Source: Olsenella uli (lineage in GTDB: Bacteria; Actinomycetota; Coriobacteriia; Coriobacteriales; Atopobiaceae). From it: a DNA stretch of 61,062 nt. The stretch covers positions 7-61,068 of the forward strand of contig NZ_CAAKON010000022.1 in NCBI RefSeq assembly GCF_901212655.1, in the 5' to 3' direction. The notes beneath the pieces are model-generated. The model did not search any database and had not been told where the DNA came from. It saw nothing but the letters and a program-made list of their open reading frames with translations. The translations under genes and the position numbers were made by a program. Below are positions 44,708 to 53,151 of this stretch, piece after piece (position 1 is the first letter of the stretch; the number at the start of each line of letters is the position of its first letter).

Positions 44708-45711
44708 GACATGAGCCCCTCGGGGTCGATCTTGTCCTGGACCTTGCGCAGCGTGCGTCGCAGCAAACGCGAGACCTGCACCTGGGAGACGCCAAGGCGC
44801 TTGGCGATCTCCGCCTGCGTGAGGCCGTCGTGAAAGCGCATCTTGAGCACCTCGCGCTCGCGCGGGGAGAACTCGTGGAGGGCGTCCGCGATGACCATAC
44901 GCGTGTCGGAAGCGGCAAGGTCCTCGTCCACGCTCGCATAGTGGTCGATGACCGCAGGCGCGTCGTCCTCGTCCGAGCCGCCTGCCTCCAGCGGCACCGA
45001 GCTGTAGGCGCTGGAAGACTCGATGGCCTCGAGCACCTCGTCTACCGAGACGTTCAGGCGCTCGGCCACCTCCTCGGTGGAGGGCGAGCGCTGCAGGTCC
45101 TTGGTGAGCTGGTCCGTAGCCTGGTTCACCTTGGCGGAGAGCTCCTGCAGGCGCCTCGGCACGCGCACGCTCCAGCCCTTGTCGCGGAAGTGGCGCTTGA
45201 TCTCGCCGAGGATGGTGGGCGTGGCGTACGTGGTGAACTCGAGGCCGCGCTCGGGGTCGAAGCGGTCGATGGCCTTTATGAGGCCGATGGTGCCCACCTG
45301 GATAAGGTCGTCGAGGGGCTCTCCCCTGTTCTTGAACTTGCTCGCGAGGAAGCGAACGAGGTTGAGGTGGCTCATGATGAGCTCGTCGCGCGCGGTCTCG
45401 TCACCCGCACGGTACTTGGCAAAGAGGTCGCGCGTGCGTGCCTTGTCCCACGCCAGGCGGCCCTTGGGCGGCGCGGGTGCCTCCTTGAACTTGGCCTGGG
45501 CGGCATGGCGCGCCGCGGCACGGGCGCGCGCGGCGGCGTCCTTGTCGCCAGCGCTGGCACCCTCATGCGAAGCTGCGCCGCCCTCCGCGGGAGCCTGCTG
45601 TCCGGCGCGAGGGGCCACAGCGTCTCCCTCCAGGGGAGCGTCGGCCAAAACACCGGGTGCGACGGCACCCTTCTCGTTGGCGTCTATGCGATCACTGGGC
45701 ATCGATGACAT
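44704..45711 (-). CDS. SigB/SigF-type alternative sigma factor
   Basis: This 335-residue sigma-70 family factor has an 85-residue Ala-rich leader. Region 2 then shows LVRFLASKFKNRGEPLDDLIQVGTIGLIKAIDRFD and FTTYATPTILGEIKRHFRDKGWSVRVPRR, typical of the SigB/SigF/SigG group. Region 3 follows, then region 4 ([34 protein letters not shown]). The first ATG overlaps the rsbW gene and has AAAGAG upstream. The partner anti-sigma gene is directly before it. It probably controls a general stress regulon. Confidence 0.93.
   Translation of the reverse strand: MSSMPSDRIDANEKGAVAPGVLADAPLEGDAVAPRAGQQAPAEGGAASHEGASAGDKDAAARARAAARHAAQAKFKEAPAPPKGRLAWDKARTRDLFAKYRAGDETARDELIMSHLNLVRFLASKFKNRGEPLDDLIQVGTIGLIKAIDRFDPERGLEFTTYATPTILGEIKRHFRDKGWSVRVPRRLQELSAKVNQATDQLTKDLQRSPSTEEVAERLNVSVDEVLEAIESSSAYSSVPLEAGGSDEDDAPAVIDHYASVDEDLAASDTRMVIADALHEFSPREREVLKMRFHDGLTQAEIAKRLGVSQVQVSRLLRRTLRKVQDKIDPEGLMS
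44720..44799 (+). repeat. 80-bp direct repeat, copy 2
   Basis: This is the copy within the 3' end of the functional sigma factor gene, identical to 39835-39914. Since this copy is part of an intact gene, it is the likely source. Confidence 0.95.
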
Positions 45712-46078
45712 CCGTACTCTTTCTGAGTCTGAGTGTGCCGGCCTTGCGGTCCATCACGCACTCATCGCAAACCGCGGTGAGGATGAGCTCAGCATAGGCC
45801 GAGGTCTGGTCGTCTTCGGGCAGCTCTGCCTCGCCAAGCGAGAACTCCATCGCAAGAGTGCCCTCTACGCCGGAGAACGTGACGTCGCAGATCTGGGGCT
45901 TCGTGGCGCAGCACCACACGAAGCCCTCCTCGGCGGCCATGCGGGCGTCTTCGACGGCCTCAAGCGAGAGGCCGGCGAGAACGGCGAGGTTTGCCGCCAA
46001 CATGCGAACCGGCCTGGCATAGGAGGGTTCGGCAGGCACTGACAAGCGAACGACCTTGGAATCTGTAGCTTCTTGCAT
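45692..46078 (-). CDS. RsbW-like anti-sigma factor / GHKL ATPase-like protein
   Basis: This 128-residue protein resembles short RsbW/SpoIIAB anti-sigma kinases. It shows VRLSVPAEPSYARPVRMLAA, the N-box-like VEDARMAAEEGFVWCCA and a C-terminal ELILTAVCDECV. The ATG at 46078 has AGAGGT six bases upstream; codons before that have no similarity. Its stop overlaps the sigma gene start by 20 bases, which fits tight stoichiometry of the pair. The ATP-binding G-boxes are weak. No anti-anti-sigma gene is nearby. Confidence 0.75.
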   Translation of the reverse strand: MQEATDSKVVRLSVPAEPSYARPVRMLAANLAVLAGLSLEAVEDARMAAEEGFVWCCATKPQICDVTFSGVEGTLAMEFSLGEAELPEDDQTSAYAELILTAVCDECVMDRKAGTLRLRKSTDVIDAQ

Positions 46079-46088
46079 GTTGTAACCT

Positions 46089-46709
46089 CTATTCGTTCGC
46101 ACTGTCGGCAACACCATCGGCGGCAGCATCCGCAGAGGGAACGGCCCCACCCTCGGCATCCACCGGATAGGTGAAGTACCCGGCGTCGCCGGAGACCCGC
46201 TCAACGGGTTGCTCGGAAGCCTCGGGCCTAGCCTGAGCCGTGGCACCCGCGGCCTCAAGGCGCCCGTGCTTTGCCACGTCCCCGAGCTTGGCCTGCGACT
46301 TGGCGCCCCCGGCAACCTTGCCGGCGACGCGGCCCACGGCCCCAGCCACACCGGAGGCCACCGCGTCGACGGCGCCGGTCACGGCGTTGGACGCACGGGC
46401 GCCCGTGTCGGTGACGGTGCCCACGTCGGAGAGGATGCTCTCGATGCGGACGAGGTCCACGTTCACGAGGTCCACCGAGGTGGCGGCCTTCTCGAGGATG
46501 GGCTCGATGCGCTTGGAGGCAGGAACGAGCTCGTCGGCGGCTCCGTCGAGCTTGGTGATGACGGGGCGGAGCTCGTCGAGCGTGCCGTTTACGGACTCGG
46601 TAAGCTCGCCCACGCTCTTGCGCGTGCGCCGCAGCACCAAGGCAAGTTCGACCACGGCCCAAACGCCAACCACAACCAGCACGATGAGGGCAATCGTCAG
46701 CGGTTCCAT
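46089..46709 (-). CDS. DUF948 domain membrane protein
   Basis: This 206-residue protein has an N-terminal membrane helix (MEPLTIALIVLVVVGVWAVV) and a helical, coiled-coil-like part of the DUF948 family (VLRRTRKSVGELTESVNGTL, IEPILEKAATSVDLVNVDL). A Gly/Ala-rich and acidic tail follows. Members are linked to general stress in Gram-positive bacteria. The ATG at 46709 has GGAGGAAG upstream. It is ten bases before rsbW and so heads the stress operon. Confidence 0.8.
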   Translation of the reverse strand: MEPLTIALIVLVVVGVWAVVELALVLRRTRKSVGELTESVNGTLDELRPVITKLDGAADELVPASKRIEPILEKAATSVDLVNVDLVRIESILSDVGTVTDTGARASNAVTGAVDAVASGVAGAVGRVAGKVAGGAKSQAKLGDVAKHGRLEAAGATAQARPEASEQPVERVSGDAGYFTYPVDAEGGAVPSADAAADGVADSANE

Positions 46710-46737
46710 CAACTTCCTCCAAAGCACTCAGACTAAG

Positions 46738-46763
46738 GCCGGCCGCAGCATTTTGGGGCCGGC
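46738..46763 (-). terminator. Possible terminator after rarA
   Basis: GCCGGCC and GGCCGGC form a seven-base stem with a 12-base loop on the minus strand, followed by CTTAG. No clear T-run is present, so the call is weak. Confidence 0.35.
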
Positions 46764-46811
46764 TATCTTGCACGTGTGCACACCATTCTACCCGCCCGGG
46801 CACAAATCGGC

Positions 46812-48269
46812 CTACGCGCCTGCCGAGCGCCCGCGACCCTGTCGGTCCCGCTGGCAGGTCTCCACGCGCCAGGCTTCCCAGCCGCGCGTGGGCTTCCAGA
46901 AGGCCCCGCGCTCAAGGCCCTCTGGCAGGTAGCGCTGCTCCACCCAGCCCTCCGGATAGTCGTGTGGGTAGAGGTAGGGACCATAGGAGTCAGAGCCCGG
47001 ACGATGGCGGTCGCGCAGGTAGTTGGGCACCTCGCGGCGCGGCCCGTGGCGCACCTCGGCAAGCGCCGCGTCGATGGAGGACTCGGCAGAGTTCGACTTG
47101 GGAGCCAGCGCCAGGTACTCGGCAGCCTGCGCGAGGTTGATGCGGCACTCGGGGTAGCCGATGACCTCGGCCGCCTTGAACGCCGCCTCGGCCACAAGGA
47201 TGGCCTGCGGGTCTGCGTTGCCAATGTCCTCGGAGGCGCAGATGAGGATGCGCCGGGCGATGAACTTGGGGTCCTCGCCGGCATCGATCATGCGCGCGAG
47301 CCAGTAGACCGCGGCGTCTGGGTCACTGCCGCGCATCGACTTGATGAAGGCCGAGATGATGTCGTAGTGCATGTCGCCAGACTTGTCATACGGGAGCCCG
47401 CGGCGGGGATTGGCCTCCAGCACGTGCTCGCGCGTGATGACGAGGCGCGCGGGACCCGCCGTGCGGGCGCGGGGCCCCGCAGTCTCAGAGACGTCGGCGC
47501 CGGCTCCAGGCACCTCCCCGCCACCGGAAGCGATGACGTCACGCGAGCCGCCGTCTGCCACGAGCTCCGCCGCATCGGAGGCACCTTTGGCCGGCAGCGC
47601 CATCTGGCTCGCAAGCTCCAGAGAGGTGAGCGCCGCGCGTGCGTCTCCCCCTGCCAGCTGCACAATCTCGGCCAATGCGTCATCCTCCAGCGCAAACGCG
47701 CCGGCAAGCCCGTGCTCGCTCGTCACCGCACGGCGAACGAGCTCGGCGATGGCCCCATCATCGAGCGGCTGGAGCTCCACCACGCGGCTGCGGCTGATGA
47801 GCGCCGAGTTCACCTCGAAGTAGGGGTTCTCGGTAGTAGCGCCGATGAGGATGACGATGCGGTCCTCAACTGCGTGAAGCAGGGCGTCCTGTTGGGAGCG
47901 GCTGAAGCGGTGGATCTCGTCAACGAACAGGATTGTGCGCACGCCACGCGTCATGAGGCGGCTCTCTGCCGCGTCGATCTCGCGGCGGAGGTCCTTGACC
48001 GTGCCCGTGATGGCGCTGACCTCCACGAACTCCGCGTGCGTGGTGTTGGCGATGATGCGGGCAAGGGTGGTCTTGCCCGTGCCGGCGGGCCCGTAGAGAA
48101 TCACGCTCGAGAGCACGTCGTGCTCAATGGCGCGACGCAGCCACGAGCCGGGCCCCACGGCCTGCCCCTGGCCCACGTACTCGGCAAGCGTCTGGGGGCG
48201 CATGCGCACGGCGAGCGGGGCATTCATGTTGCGCTTGTAGCGCTCGACTTCAGAGAAGAGAGTATCCAT
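46812..48269 (-). CDS. rarA: Replication-associated recombination protein A (RarA/MgsA)
   Basis: This 485-residue AAA+ ATPase of the RarA/WRNIP1 family acts at stalled forks. It shows Walker A ILYGPAGTGKTTLARIIA, Walker B ILFVDEIHRFSRSQQDALLH, sensor-1 IGATTENPYFEVNSALISR and the C-terminal domain with DKSGDMHYDIISAFIKSMRG and DPDAAVYWLARM. Between the ATPase and C-terminal parts is an insert of about 45 Gly/Ala/Glu-rich residues. The ATG at 48269 lacks a strong ribosome site. Confidence 0.95.
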   Translation of the reverse strand: MDTLFSEVERYKRNMNAPLAVRMRPQTLAEYVGQGQAVGPGSWLRRAIEHDVLSSVILYGPAGTGKTTLARIIANTTHAEFVEVSAITGTVKDLRREIDAAESRLMTRGVRTILFVDEIHRFSRSQQDALLHAVEDRIVILIGATTENPYFEVNSALISRSRVVELQPLDDGAIAELVRRAVTSEHGLAGAFALEDDALAEIVQLAGGDARAALTSLELASQMALPAKGASDAAELVADGGSRDVIASGGGEVPGAGADVSETAGPRARTAGPARLVITREHVLEANPRRGLPYDKSGDMHYDIISAFIKSMRGSDPDAAVYWLARMIDAGEDPKFIARRILICASEDIGNADPQAILVAEAAFKAAEVIGYPECRINLAQAAEYLALAPKSNSAESSIDAALAEVRHGPRREVPNYLRDRHRPGSDSYGPYLYPHDYPEGWVEQRYLPEGLERGAFWKPTRGWEAWRVETCQRDRQGRGRSAGA

Positions 48270-48415
48270 AGCGAGCAATCATCCGAACTTCTAGCAATAC
48301 AACGAAATGTCACCGTGGAAATACCCTCTCCACCGATTACAAATCTCCTGTCCCTCCGTTATCGAACTATTGTACGACATTTTGGATGATGCGTACGGGG
48401 CGAGGGCATCGGGCA

Positions 48416-49648
48416 TCAGCGGAAGTAGCCCCGGCGCCGAAACACCCTCTCGGACTCTGGGAACAGCCACTCGCACAGGGCCACGAAGTAGTCGTCCGTC
48501 ATCGAGGAGATGTAATCCACCACCGTGAGGTCTGGACTCGACTCCCAGTCGTAGGTCTTACCGTAGTAGCCCAGCGCGCGCTCGATGTCGAAGATGTGGT
48601 GACGGAAGATGGGACTCGTCTCGTCCCCCGTCTCAAGGTCCGCAAGCATGCGCTCATACACGCGGGCGAAGAGCTCGGCCACCTCGTTCGCAAGCTCGCC
48701 GGTCATCTCGCTCGCGTTGTAGATCTTCTCGTAATTCTCGCGCTTGGCGCGGCGCATCTCGGCAAACGCCGCCTCACTCATCTCGATGTGGTCATGGCCG
48801 AAGCTGTGCTCCACCACGTCTGAGATGAACGCCCCCAGCGCCCAGGAGTTGTAGGCACCACCGAGGCCGTCGTCGAATGCGTCGGGCGTCACGAGCCCGG
48901 CGGCGATGGCATCCTGGCGGTCCTTGCCGACGTAGGCGATGATGTCGCTCACGCGCACGACGCACCCCTCGAGCGTCATGGGGCGAAGGCGCCCGATTGC
49001 GCCCTCCCCCGTCTCCCAGCAGCCCGACACCACGCGGTCGAAGGTGTCGAAGCTGTTGAGCCCGCTCGTCTCGAAGACCTGACGCTCGCACTCTCCGTTG
49101 TGGCAGATGACGCCATCGAGGGTCTGAAGGGTGAGGTTGCGCCCATAGAGCGCATCCAGCACGCGTACGCTCTGGACGTTGTGGAAGAACCAACGCCCCG
49201 TGCGCGCGTGGTACACGTCATTCAGGAAGTGCTCGCCGGCATGGCCAAAGGGCGTGTGACCGATATCATGGCCAAGGGCAATGGCCTCGATGAGGTCAAG
49301 GTTGAGACCAAGCGACAGGCCGATGTCGCGCGCGACGCGGCTCACGAGCTGCACGTGCAGGCCGCGGCGCGAGATGTCGTCGTTGGCACGAAGGGAGAAG
49401 ACCTGTGTCTTGCCGGCCAGGCGGTTGTAGGCCGGCAGGTGGATGATCTTCTCCGAGTCACGCACGAACGCCGGGCGCTCCGCGGTATCGCGGTCGCGCT
49501 CGGCGTCCAGACGGCGAATGGCCCCTGCGTTGGCGGTGGCATAGGGACTGAGGTGCCCGTTGGCCCGCTGCTCCAGCACGGCCCTCGCCACCTCGGGCGA
49601 CAGCCCCTCGCCAAGCTCGGGCGCACAACGATTGATGCGGTCAGACAT
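48416..49648 (-). CDS. dGTPase-like HD-domain triphosphohydrolase
   Basis: This 410-residue HD hydrolase resembles deoxyguanosine triphosphate triphosphohydrolases. The metal site is visible in LHVQLVSRVARDI and ALGHDIGHTPFGHAGE, with a later Asp in VVRVSDIIAYVGKDRQDA. YNRLAGKTQVFSLRANDD also fits. The usual RTRLTHSLEV before the first His is altered to SRRGLHVQLV. The ATG at 49648 has GGAGGAGG upstream. It may hydrolyse dNTPs or be a broader nucleotidase. Confidence 0.88.
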   Translation of the reverse strand: MSDRINRCAPELGEGLSPEVARAVLEQRANGHLSPYATANAGAIRRLDAERDRDTAERPAFVRDSEKIIHLPAYNRLAGKTQVFSLRANDDISRRGLHVQLVSRVARDIGLSLGLNLDLIEAIALGHDIGHTPFGHAGEHFLNDVYHARTGRWFFHNVQSVRVLDALYGRNLTLQTLDGVICHNGECERQVFETSGLNSFDTFDRVVSGCWETGEGAIGRLRPMTLEGCVVRVSDIIAYVGKDRQDAIAAGLVTPDAFDDGLGGAYNSWALGAFISDVVEHSFGHDHIEMSEAAFAEMRRAKRENYEKIYNASEMTGELANEVAELFARVYERMLADLETGDETSPIFRHHIFDIERALGYYGKTYDWESSPDLTVVDYISSMTDDYFVALCEWLFPESERVFRRRGYFR

Positions 49649-49764
49649 GAGCCCTCCTCCGTTGGGCGGACCCAAGGCAGACCGCCCCTCGTCTTTTGGG
49701 CACTCTACCCCACCTGTCTGACATTAATTCAGCCGAGCGACCAGCCTCGCCCCTTCGCCCGAGC

Positions 49765-51198
49765 CTACCGCTCGAAGAAGGCCGCCATGTTCAGGCGGCT
49801 CGTCCACTCGCCAATCGTGTTGGCAAAGCCGCAGCGCGTGTACACGCCCGCAAACTTGCCGTTGAACAAAAACAGGCCCTCCATGTTGGAGGCGTCCGCA
49901 AAGCCCAGCTCGTCGGCGTCGGTCGGCTTGCCGCGGTGCTCGCCCTCCACAAGCGTGCCGCGCAGAACCGGTGTGCGGTACTGCGGCGCGTAGCTCTGGA
50001 TCACGCCGCCGCGCTCGGCCGTCTTGGCAAGCGCGTCCGCCCAGACCTCGTCGGTGGCGTCAAGGCCGGCCAGCACGCCCACGGAGTTGTAGCCGCCGCT
50101 CGGTTTCACGATCCACTTGTCCTTCTCGGAGAAGCGCGCAAGGTCCGTCTCGGCACCCATGACCTCGGTGTACGGCACGTGCGCGTGAACGAACTCGATC
50201 TCGGCCGGCGTGAGGACATCGGCCATCGCATCGCTCCAGAGCACGGCGAAGACCGTCTTGGTGGCACACGGCCAGGTGCGGAAGCCACCGATGACGCAGG
50301 CGATGTTCTGCTCGGCCGCGCGAATGAGGGCGTCGCGCCCCTCGCACTGCTTCTCCCAGAGCTCACCGGTGACGGCGCGACGCCAAACGCAGGCGATGGG
50401 ACCGTCGGCGTCGACGAGGCGCAGGCGACCGGGCTTGACCTCCTCGATGCGCAGGTCGCGGATGTCGGCAAAGCGCGCGTGCACGCCGCGGTCGCGGAAG
50501 AGCGACACGAAGTGGGCCACGTCGTCCTCGTCGATGCTCTCCTTGTAGTCCACGATGGCGAGGCTCATGGTCTCGTCGCCGTAGGTGTAGTCCTCGCCGG
50601 GGTTGGTGTCGGGAAAGCCTGGGCCATACCAACCCTTGTAGGTCTCGATGAGGGCGTCTGCCCAGGCATTGCAGATGTCGTACGACTTGAGGTTGGGGTG
50701 CGCCTGCTCGAACTCGCGGAACGACGGCGTGAGACGCACGGCGCGCGTCACCTCGTCGGTGGTCACCATGCCGGCCGAGCCGTCCGTGTTGAGCTCGCAG
50801 AACTGGAACTCGCCCGTCTCCTCGTTGAGGAAGATGTCCACGCGGGCGAGAGGAATCTGCTGCTCATAGCCCGTGTCCAGGCAGCAGAGGCGAGCAAAGG
50901 CGGGATCGAGGGCAAACTGGTTGCGCACGGCGTCGTTGTTGCGGAAGGCACGCGTGAGCTTGTCCATGATGGAGCCCATGGTCTCGGCAGACTCGCGCAG
51001 GAGCTTGGTGGTAGCCGCGTCGAAGACCTTGGGCGTGAGGGCCCAGGGCGTCGGGGCGCCGTGGTAGAGGGCATGTGTGCCCGCGAGGTAGGCGTCTGCG
51101 CGCTCGCGTCCCCCCTTGTCGCCGTCCAGCTTGCGCACGATTGCGTTGAACTCGTCCTCGAGGGCGCGGGAACCAAGCTTCTTTGTGGTTGCCTGCAT
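49765..51198 (-). CDS. ATP-grasp-like ligase (glutathionylspermidine synthase-like)
   Basis: This 477-residue protein resembles the C-terminal synthetase domain family of glutathionylspermidine synthase and related ATP-grasp ligases. ATP/Mg-binding-like parts are FQFCELNTDGSAGMVTTDEV, WIVKPSGGYNSVGV and the late EGLFLFNGKFAGVYTRCG. The substrate is unknown. The ATG at 51198 has GGAGG upstream. It stands alone between the dGTPase and YkvI-type genes. About 290 bases upstream hold no gene. Confidence 0.7.
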   Translation of the reverse strand: MQATTKKLGSRALEDEFNAIVRKLDGDKGGRERADAYLAGTHALYHGAPTPWALTPKVFDAATTKLLRESAETMGSIMDKLTRAFRNNDAVRNQFALDPAFARLCCLDTGYEQQIPLARVDIFLNEETGEFQFCELNTDGSAGMVTTDEVTRAVRLTPSFREFEQAHPNLKSYDICNAWADALIETYKGWYGPGFPDTNPGEDYTYGDETMSLAIVDYKESIDEDDVAHFVSLFRDRGVHARFADIRDLRIEEVKPGRLRLVDADGPIACVWRRAVTGELWEKQCEGRDALIRAAEQNIACVIGGFRTWPCATKTVFAVLWSDAMADVLTPAEIEFVHAHVPYTEVMGAETDLARFSEKDKWIVKPSGGYNSVGVLAGLDATDEVWADALAKTAERGGVIQSYAPQYRTPVLRGTLVEGEHRGKPTDADELGFADASNMEGLFLFNGKFAGVYTRCGFANTIGEWTSRLNMAAFFER

Positions 51199-51488
51199 GT
51201 GGAGCCTCCAAACATACGGAGTTGCCACGACCGACCCCATCTCGCAACCGAGCATGCAACAGCAGTCATGGCTCTCATCGAGCGGCCAAACCTCGACCGC
51301 GCTTTCACCTTGTCTTTCACCTTGTGCGACCGAGAAATAATCGGACACAAGAGGAAAGTCTATCCAAACTCAAGGAGTTCTATGCAAGCCTCATGTAAGA
51401 GCAAGGGAGGATGTGCCGCATCCAAAGAGCCCCGCACGCCCCTGGTGTCGGGACGAGCGGGGCCCGGTCGTGCGGCGGAGTTCTGGCC

Positions 51489-53003
51489 TTACACAAGCGG
51501 CGGCTTGCCAGACTTGGGCGCAACGGGCGTCGCCACGGGGACAGGCGCTACCACGGCATGTGCCACCGCCGCCGAAGTGATGGGCGATGCCGCGGTGGAG
51601 GCAACGGATGCCGCGGCGGCATGTGCCACGGCCGCGGGGGCAGACGCCGCCACGTCTTTCACGGCAGAGCCTGCCGCCTTCACCGTGCCGGCGGCATCCT
51701 TCACCACCGCGTGGGCCCCACGCGCAACCTCACGCGCCTCGGCCAGGTTGGAGACCTCGACAACCTTGCCGTCGGCAATAGCCACGCCCAGCGTGGTGAC
51801 CACGTCGGCACCCACCGGCGACACAGGCAGCTCCTCGATCGTGGCAGGCGCCACAACCGGAGCCTCCACCTTGACGCCCCGCTTGAGGCGACGAATGGCC
51901 AGAGGCGAGAAGATGAGGCCGGCGGCGAGGTAGACCGGGCCACGGAACGTGCCGAGCATCTTGTAGCCCTGGTTCACGAGCGTCTGAATGCCAAGCTGGG
52001 CCAGCAAGAGCGAGATCGTGAGCAGCGCGATGCCAAGCACCGCGTCGATGACCACCTGGTTACGGCCGCCGTTGGGGTTGAAGAGCACGCCAAAGCGCGA
52101 CGTGGCCGCCACGACGTCGGCCGTGGAGATGTAGGCCAAAAACAGGCTCAGGGAGTAGAAGCCAAAGAGCGGGCTCGCGGAGCCAAAGTGCTGCTGCACC
52201 AGGGTGAGGATGGGAATGTCCTCGCCCACGACGCCCGGCATGCCCGAGAGCACCGCGGCCGTTACCAGCACGAGCATGCCCGTGTTGGTGACGATGCCGG
52301 AGATGGCCATGACCTTGTTGTCTTCCTTGCAGCCAAACTGGCCGGCAATGGCGATGTAGGCGCTCGTGAAGCCCGTCTGGAAGAAGGTGTAGAGCACCAT
52401 GTTCTTGAGGGCGTCGCCCGTGCCCATGCCAAAGGTCTCGCGAGTGCTCACGATGGTCTCGAGATTACCGGCGTTGGCGCCGATGATGGAGACCGCGATG
52501 ACTAGCAGGCTGCCCACCAGCGCAATCGAGAGCGGCAGGTTGAGCTTGGCGAGGAAGCGCGCGCCAAACATCGAGATGACCACGATGGCCGCCGAGAACA
52601 GCACCGTGGCCAGCACATAGTTGATGCCGAGCGTCTGGTTGAGCAGCGTGCCGGCGCCGGCGATGGTGGTGCTACTCGTCACGATGACGCTTGAGAGCAC
52701 CACGAGGTCGAACAGGGCCAGCAGCGCGCGGCCCGCCCACTTCTGGTTGGGGAAGAGTGCCAGCGCCACATCCTTGTAGCTGCGCGCCTTGATGCGGCGG
52801 GCAAACTCGCCAATGAAATAGAAGCTGAGCCCAATGATGGTCATGGGCACCAGCGTCGTGAGCAACGAGAGCCAGCCCGCATTCACGAAGAAGGAAATCT
52901 CCTGCAAACCCGAGGCGAAGCCAGCACCGCAATGTTGTCCGAACCACGCACCTGCCGCACCGAGTGCCACCGTCCATTGAATCTTGCTGCGTTTGGTACC
53001 CAT
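51489..53003 (-). CDS. YkvI-family membrane protein
   Basis: This 504-residue protein has about 11 hydrophobic helices in the first 390 residues, in the style of the YkvI/APC-like transporter family (GAAGAWFGQHCGAGFASG, FYFIGEFARRIKARSYKD, TFFQTGFTSAYIAIAGQFGC). The last 110 or so residues are an Ala/Val-rich cytoplasmic tail not expected in the family. The substrate is unknown. The ATG at 53003 is chosen over GTG codons just upstream; none has a clear ribosome site. An imperfect CCGCACG/CGTGCGG hairpin lies after the stop. Confidence 0.75.
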   Translation of the reverse strand: MGTKRSKIQWTVALGAAGAWFGQHCGAGFASGLQEISFFVNAGWLSLLTTLVPMTIIGLSFYFIGEFARRIKARSYKDVALALFPNQKWAGRALLALFDLVVLSSVIVTSSTTIAGAGTLLNQTLGINYVLATVLFSAAIVVISMFGARFLAKLNLPLSIALVGSLLVIAVSIIGANAGNLETIVSTRETFGMGTGDALKNMVLYTFFQTGFTSAYIAIAGQFGCKEDNKVMAISGIVTNTGMLVLVTAAVLSGMPGVVGEDIPILTLVQQHFGSASPLFGFYSLSLFLAYISTADVVAATSRFGVLFNPNGGRNQVVIDAVLGIALLTISLLLAQLGIQTLVNQGYKMLGTFRGPVYLAAGLIFSPLAIRRLKRGVKVEAPVVAPATIEELPVSPVGADVVTTLGVAIADGKVVEVSNLAEAREVARGAHAVVKDAAGTVKAAGSAVKDVAASAPAAVAHAAAASVASTAASPITSAAVAHAVVAPVPVATPVAPKSGKPPLV

Positions 53004-53151
53004 GTTCACCACCACTTCTCACCGAGAGGCTGACACTTGCATGTTCAGCATGCGGCCTGGCGTGAACACGAGAGGCACGAGATGGCCATTGGAAACTGTT
53101 CATCTACGAACGATTTCCCAAATGGACACACTATTCATGTAAAGTCGTTTT

